Origin: Sphingomonadales bacterium
GTDB lineage: Bacteria; Bacteroidota; Bacteroidia; Chitinophagales; Chitinophagaceae
Direction of reading: 5' to 3'
NCBI GenBank assembly: GCA_016872155.1
Contig: VHBB01000002.1
Coordinates: 1 to 64,000, forward strand
DNA: 64,000 nt
Position 1 is the stretch's first letter; each line of letters starts with the position of its first letter. Positions 59,702-64,000 of this stretch are shown here, piece after piece. The notes under the pieces were generated by a model. It saw only the letters and a program-made list of their open reading frames with translations, was not told where the DNA came from and did no database searches. A program made the translations under genes and the position numbers.

Positions 59702-61847
59702 AGATCGTATAGATTAGATGGCCTCCCTTTAGCAGGGCTGCGTGCGAAATACGGCTGATCGGAATATCTTTTTTATTGAATTGAATGCCAGCTATACCGG
59801 TTTTACCGCTCCCTTTTTTCTTTTTTACCTCTATCAATAAGTTCCGTTGACCGGGTAATTGAATAAGCGCCTTGTTGATAAGCGGGACTCCAAAAACATA
59901 GTCGCCGCTGGCCGGATTGAGCGGATACATGCCCAGCGCTGTCCAAACATACCAGGCACTCATTTGTCCACAGTCATCATTGCCGGTTAGTCCATCCGGT
60001 CCGGTCTTGTACATGCTGTCGGCTACCAAACGAAGCCAATGTGCCGCTTTTTCGGGAGCGCCGAGTGCCGTATAGAGATAAATAATATGATGACTGGGCT
60101 CATTACCATGGGCATATTGACCAATGAGTCCAGTTACGTCGATCGAAACATTATCGCCGTGTAATTCCGAGGGAGCCGAAAAAAGTTCATCGAGTTTTTT
60201 AATGAGCGCTTTCTCACCTCCGTGCAAGTCGGCAAATCCTTTTACGTCGTGCGGTACAAAAAAACTATGCTGCCAGGCCGTTCCCTCTATGTATTGACCG
60301 TCAAAGCCATGTTCGCTGAGAAGTGGATCAAAGGGTTCAATAAATTGACCCTGGCTATTTTTAGATCGAAAAAAACCGGTGGCGCTGTCGAATAAATTTT
60401 TGTACGAGGCCGCTCTTTTTATAAATAGTGCATAGTCTTCTGTCTTGCCCAACAGAAGGGCCACTTGTGCAATACACCAATCATCATAGGCATACTCGAG
60501 TGTAATCGTTACGCTCCAGCCATGCTTGTCTTGTGGTAAATAGCCATACTTTATATAGTCGGGAGTGCCTCGCTGGTTTTGGAGCGCACTTTTCTTCATC
60601 GCCTGATAGACGCGCTCGGGATCCAGGCTTTTATTTCCTTTTAAAAGTGCATCAGCCAAGATGGGTATACTGTGATAGCCTGTCATCGTGTTGGCCTCCC
60701 AGCTGCTAATATCCCAAACGGGTAACAGGCCATTATCCTCGTAGAAGGCCATCATACTTTGCAACATGTCGGTGTGACGCTCCGGTTGTGTTAGGCTAAA
60801 CAGGGGGTGCAAGGCCCGAAACACATCCCACTGCGAGAAGATGGTATACTTATTCTTTCCATTGGTAAATTGGCGTAGTTGATCGCGGTAGGTTTTATAT
60901 GCACCGTCTCGATCGCTCCCAATAACGGGCGCCAAACAAGTTCGATACAAGGCCGTGTAAAACGTAGTGGCTCGGTTGCGATCGGTGGTATCGATTTGGA
61001 TCTTGCGTAATTCTTTTTCCCAGCGCTTGGTGGCGGCTTCGGCAAAGGCATCGAGTTGACCCGGCTCTTGCTGTCTGGCTTCGGCCAGTGCTTTATCGGT
61101 GCTTACATTGCTAAGTGATACGCTCATTTGTAAGGGAGAGGTGGTTCTAAATTGTAAGACCAGCTTTACTTTTTTTCCCCAGGCTTGTTGCCCATTTTGC
61201 AGCGAATCGTCTATGAAAAAATAGCCTGAGACCGGAAGGGTAAAGCGCGCAGCGAAATAAACTTTTTGTCCCTTGGCCCATCCTGTGCTGTAGCGGTAGC
61301 CGATCAGCGTATACGGATCGAGCAACTGTAGCATACCATCAGTGGGTTGATCCCAGTTGATGGCAAAGCCCATGTCGAAGCGAAGCCAGCCGGTTTTGTC
61401 GGGATACGTGTAGCGGTGAAATCCGGTACGATCAGTGGCACTCAGTTCTGCGGAAATTCCATTGCTAAGGGCCACGTGATAATATCCGGGTCGAGCCGAT
61501 TCACTTTGATGCGAAAAAGGAATTTTAATTTTTTGTTCGCGAATAAAGTTGGTGTCTGTAAGCGGGAGTACAGAGATGTCGCACCCATCTCCAATTCCCG
61601 TTCCGCTCAAGTGTGTGTGACTGAATCCTGCAATGGTGCGACTGCTATAGTGATAACCACTGCACCAATCCCATCCTTCATCGCCATTGTCGGGGCTTAA
61701 TTGTACCATACCGAACGGAACAGTGGCTCCGGGGTATACGTGGCCGTGCCCGCCCGTGCCTAAGAATGGATCGACCCACTTTGTGTATTGTTGCGCCTGT
61801 AGGTGCCCTGTTAAAAGAAAACCACATAAAAGCCAAGCAATGCGCAT
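59694..61847 (-). CDS. GH92 family alpha-mannosidase
   Basis: 717 residues, a normal GH92 length. A signal peptide (LLCGFLLTGHLQAQ) is followed by VDPFLGTGGHGHVYPGATVP and FGMVQLSPDN, then FSHTHLSGTGIGDGCD and the C-terminal GNDDCGQMSAWYVWTALGMY (near residue 620), all GH92 landmarks. GH92 enzymes are calcium-dependent exo-alpha-mannosidases that trim N-glycans. It is the middle gene of the leftward hydrolase operon: six bases after the GHL10 lipoprotein gene and overlapping the GH20-like gene. Confidence 0.95.
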   Translation of the reverse strand: MRIAWLLCGFLLTGHLQAQQYTKWVDPFLGTGGHGHVYPGATVPFGMVQLSPDNGDEGWDWCSGYHYSSRTIAGFSHTHLSGTGIGDGCDISVLPLTDTNFIREQKIKIPFSHQSESARPGYYHVALSNGISAELSATDRTGFHRYTYPDKTGWLRFDMGFAINWDQPTDGMLQLLDPYTLIGYRYSTGWAKGQKVYFAARFTLPVSGYFFIDDSLQNGQQAWGKKVKLVLQFRTTSPLQMSVSLSNVSTDKALAEARQQEPGQLDAFAEAATKRWEKELRKIQIDTTDRNRATTFYTALYRTCLAPVIGSDRDGAYKTYRDQLRQFTNGKNKYTIFSQWDVFRALHPLFSLTQPERHTDMLQSMMAFYEDNGLLPVWDISSWEANTMTGYHSIPILADALLKGNKSLDPERVYQAMKKSALQNQRGTPDYIKYGYLPQDKHGWSVTITLEYAYDDWCIAQVALLLGKTEDYALFIKRAASYKNLFDSATGFFRSKNSQGQFIEPFDPLLSEHGFDGQYIEGTAWQHSFFVPHDVKGFADLHGGEKALIKKLDELFSAPSELHGDNVSIDVTGLIGQYAHGNEPSHHIIYLYTALGAPEKAAHWLRLVADSMYKTGPDGLTGNDDCGQMSAWYVWTALGMYPLNPASGDYVFGVPLINKALIQLPGQRNLLIEVKKKKGSGKTGIAGIQFNKKDIPISRISHAALLKGGHLIYTIYE

Positions 61848-61853
61848 ACCAGA

Positions 61854-62996
61854 TTATTTGATGAAAGGATATTGTCCCTGAAACCAGGCAGGTCCGTCCT
61901 TAATACCCTCGTAAAAGAAAAAGGCCTCTCCTTTAAACCCGTTATTGCGGTTGGATTGCACCATCTGGCTCAGAAAACCAGGAGAGGCTAGATAGGTGCC
62001 CGATTTTAAAATAATACCGGGGTATAAGGGAACCTGATTGTTACGGTAGTTATTCTTTTGTTGTAGCAGCACCGTGTTGTAGGCGGTAATATCGTAGCGA
62101 TAACACTGCGGAAAAACCGCATCTACCCAAGCACTGTCTACCCAGGTGGGCCAATCCTGTAAATATTCGTTGAGGCTAAACGGATAGGGGCTGGGCGACA
62201 TGGTAAAATGTACCGGCGGGCGAATAGTCTTTACTTCTTGACGCAGTCTCTTTAAAAATCCATTTAGTTTTTTTGCTCTCCAGTTGATCCAACCGGCATC
62301 GTTGATAGCGGTAGGAGGAGAAGCGCCCGCATTCTCTGATTGATACAGCGATACGGTATAAGGATCGTATCCCCCGATGGTCGGCATGGCGGGCAATCGG
62401 TCATCGCCTTGCACCCCGTCAACCGCATAGTTACTGACCACTTCTTTAAATAGATTGATCATGAATTGCTGTACCTCGGGATGAATTCCATTGAGCCAGT
62501 CAAATCCATTTTTTACCACAAGGTTACCGGCCATGTCTCGAGCGGCCCATTGCGGTTTGGCAGCCACGATCGGACCGCCTGCTGCATTATACGAAGAAGA
62601 GAATCCATACTCGAACCAAGCATGCACTTTTAGACCGACCGCTCTTGCTTCTTCTATACATTCTTGCAAAGGGTCACGACCCGAAAATCGTTCCAGGATG
62701 GGTTTGCCGATCAGGGAGTTCATGACGGCACTGGGATACATGGTGCGTGCATTATTATAGACGACCACAAAGAGATGATTGATGCCGGCGGCCTTGCAGT
62801 TCGTGACCATTTGTTTAATCTGGTCTCTGTTATCAAGTGCAGTGCTGGCTGTCGTCGTAACCCAGACCCCTCTAATGGCATTGGGATCCCAGGCGGGCGT
62901 GGGCGGAACGATCGGGCCCGGTGACGTGGTTTTTTTCTTACAACCGGACGACAGCAACAACGTGGAGAGTAAGAAGAGTACCAACAGACGACCCAT
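61854..62996 (-). CDS. Glycosyl-hydrolase-like 10 (GHL10/DUF187) lipoprotein
   Basis: 380 residues from ATG 62996, chosen because it gives a short lipoprotein signal ending LLLSSGC (Cys19). Upstream in-frame ATGs at 63032, 63041 and 63059 are possible. The body is a TIM-barrel of the GHL10 family (IRGVWVTTTASTALDNRDQI, GINHLFVVVYNNARTMYPSA, VHAWFEYGFSS, YAVDGVQGDDR, FTMSPSPYP). Related E. coli YngK-like proteins are suspected glycosidases. It is surface- or membrane-anchored and is the first gene of the leftward hydrolase operon. Confidence 0.85.
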   Translation of the reverse strand: MGRLLVLFLLSTLLLSSGCKKKTTSPGPIVPPTPAWDPNAIRGVWVTTTASTALDNRDQIKQMVTNCKAAGINHLFVVVYNNARTMYPSAVMNSLIGKPILERFSGRDPLQECIEEARAVGLKVHAWFEYGFSSSYNAAGGPIVAAKPQWAARDMAGNLVVKNGFDWLNGIHPEVQQFMINLFKEVVSNYAVDGVQGDDRLPAMPTIGGYDPYTVSLYQSENAGASPPTAINDAGWINWRAKKLNGFLKRLRQEVKTIRPPVHFTMSPSPYPFSLNEYLQDWPTWVDSAWVDAVFPQCYRYDITAYNTVLLQQKNNYRNNQVPLYPGIILKSGTYLASPGFLSQMVQSNRNNGFKGEAFFFYEGIKDGPAWFQGQYPFIK

Positions 62997-63173
62997 AACG
63001 ATGGGGAAAATAGAAGATCGAAGGGTCAACATCTTAGGCATGGTAAAAGCAGATCGCATGGTATAAGGTAATCGGATGATAAACCGAGAATCTCGGCGCA
63101 AAATGCAGCTTCGAATCTATTTAATAAATATTAGAACTGCATAAAAAGTTTTTAAAATAATTTATTTAGCCAG

Positions 63174-63181
63174 TACCTTTC
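63174..63181 (+). promoter_or_regulatory. Near-consensus -7 box of the MFS transporter gene
   Basis: TACCTTTC, one base off TAnnTTTG, lies 19 bases before the proposed TTG start at 63201 and is oriented away from the hydrolase operon. The surrounding 204-base gap is AT-rich and has no other gene that I see. Confidence 0.4.
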
Positions 63182-63200
63182 CATTACTAAAAAAATCAGC

Positions 63201-64000
63201 TTGCCAACCCAAGACACTTTTTTAAAAAATCCGTTACGCTGGATTCCTACTACCTGGTTCGCCATGGGGCTGCCCAACCTGGTATTGGGCGGAACGGTGG
63301 TCTCCCTTCTTTATAAGAGTATGGGATACACCGATAGCCAGATTGCCTTTTGGACCGGTATCATCATTTTGCCCTGGAGTTTTAAGCCCCTGTGGGGGCC
63401 CTTTATGGAGCTATATAAGACCAAAAAGTTCTATATCTATTTTTCGCAACTCTGCTGCGCCTTATTGCTGGCCCTTTCTGCGCTTAGTTTGTATAGCGAC
63501 TCCTTTTTTACCTACTCGGTGCTACTCTTCTTTGTCACGGCTTTTTTTGGGGCTACACAAGATATTGCCGCCGATGGGTTGTACCTGCAAGAGCTCTCTG
63601 CCAAGCAGCAGGCGCAGTTTGTAGGATGGCAGGGTACTTTTTACAATGTGGCCAAGCTGTTCTCTAATGGGGGTATGGTATTTTTAGCCGGCGTATTGAT
63701 ACCGGTCATAGGCAGTAAACAGAGTTGGGCACTGGTGCTTTTAGTCTATGCAGTAGTCATGCTCGTACTGGGTCTGTATAACCGAACCATGTTACCGGGT
63801 GCTCCTGCTGGCCATTCGGCCGCTAACCAGCGCGAGGTCTGGAGTACACTGCGCGATGTAATGGTGAGCTTTTTTACCAAGAAGCATGTAGGGTGGGGTA
63901 TTTTGTTTATAATGTTGTATCGATTTGCAGAAGGTCAGGCCATTAAGATTATGCCCTTGTTTTTAAAGGCCGAGCGAAGTGCGGGTGGCTTAGGACTTAC
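63201..64000 (+). CDS. AmpG-like MFS transporter (partial, runs off the window)
   Basis: The open frame starts at TTG 63201 (no ATG precedes the conserved part) and is still open at the window edge, giving 266 residues. Several membrane segments are visible. Sequences such as WFAMGLPNLVLGGTVVSLLY, ILPWSFKPLWGP, FFGATQDIAADGLYL and GWGILFIMLYRFAEG resemble the AmpG/PAT-type MFS group, whose known members import anhydromuropeptides or related sugars. Next to amino-sugar genes it may import N-acetylhexosamine oligosaccharides across the inner membrane. The start is uncertain. Confidence 0.82.
   Translation, partial: MPTQDTFLKNPLRWIPTTWFAMGLPNLVLGGTVVSLLYKSMGYTDSQIAFWTGIIILPWSFKPLWGPFMELYKTKKFYIYFSQLCCALLLALSALSLYSDSFFTYSVLLFFVTAFFGATQDIAADGLYLQELSAKQQAQFVGWQGTFYNVAKLFSNGGMVFLAGVLIPVIGSKQSWALVLLVYAVVMLVLGLYNRTMLPGAPAGHSAANQREVWSTLRDVMVSFFTKKHVGWGILFIMLYRFAEGQAIKIMPLFLKAERSAGGLGL

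Overview
The window comes from a chromosome of a Bacteroidota bacterium, most likely of the Chitinophagaceae or a close relative (family-level placement is inference). The signs are many TAnnTTTG promoter boxes, a SusC/SusD pair, a PorW/SprE-type type IX secretion component, a bactofilin next to AtpZ/AtpI-like genes, short intergenic gaps and weak Shine-Dalgarno signals. I found no insertion sequence, prophage, CRISPR array or rRNA gene. The gene mix is mostly housekeeping, with one clear carbohydrate-utilisation locus at the right end.

Layout. 1-4 kb: a tRNA-Leu(CAG) with its terminator, a polysaccharide ligase/polymerase with TPRs, and a LuxE-like acyl-activating protein. 3.6-8.3 kb, rightward: a small lipoprotein, an M42 aminopeptidase, a CCA-adding-type nucleotidyltransferase, a pRiA4b ORF-3-like protein and miaA. 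8.2-9.8 kb, leftward: pdxJ and a DUF2452 protein. 9.9-11.5 kb, rightward: an M48 protease, a YbjQ-family protein and a secreted protein. 11.5-18.7 kb, leftward: ahcY, a GNAT acetyltransferase, a class A penicillin-binding protein and a PorW/SprE homologue. 18.9-21 kb: a small membrane protein, bactofilin, AtpZ/AtpI, a membrane protein and a SprT-like protein. Then come sucC and a divergent putative porin.

24.4-28.1 kb holds a compact cysteine-rich, metal-handling cluster: a HYC_CC_PP-like protein, two exported HMA-domain proteins (one with a metallothionein-like tail), a TlpA-type thioredoxin and two outer-membrane-like proteins. 28.2-47 kb is housekeeping: an exported superoxide dismutase, gcvP, a YkgJ protein, an MFS carrier, a deoxynucleoside kinase, folK, an ABC permease, a SRPBCC protein, queG, a serine-hydrolase-like protein that has lost its catalytic motifs, clpB, a DsbA-like protein with a degenerate CxxC, an RRM protein, a Mur ligase, crcB, a lipoprotein and phoH.

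46.1-64 kb is a glycan-utilisation locus. It has a ROK-family repressor, an N-acylglucosamine 2-epimerase, an exported FAD-dependent oxidoreductase, SusC, SusD and a DUF5009 acyltransferase-like membrane protein. On the opposite strand are a GH20-like enzyme, a GH92 alpha-mannosidase and a glycosyl-hydrolase-like-10 lipoprotein, and an AmpG-like MFS transporter runs off the right edge. Together these suggest capture and trimming of a glycan containing mannose and N-acetylhexosamine, such as an N-glycan, followed by import and epimerisation of amino sugars. The substrate is inference.

A recurring feature is a promoter -7 box lying only 4-6 bases before the start codon of seven genes, which would give leaderless mRNAs.
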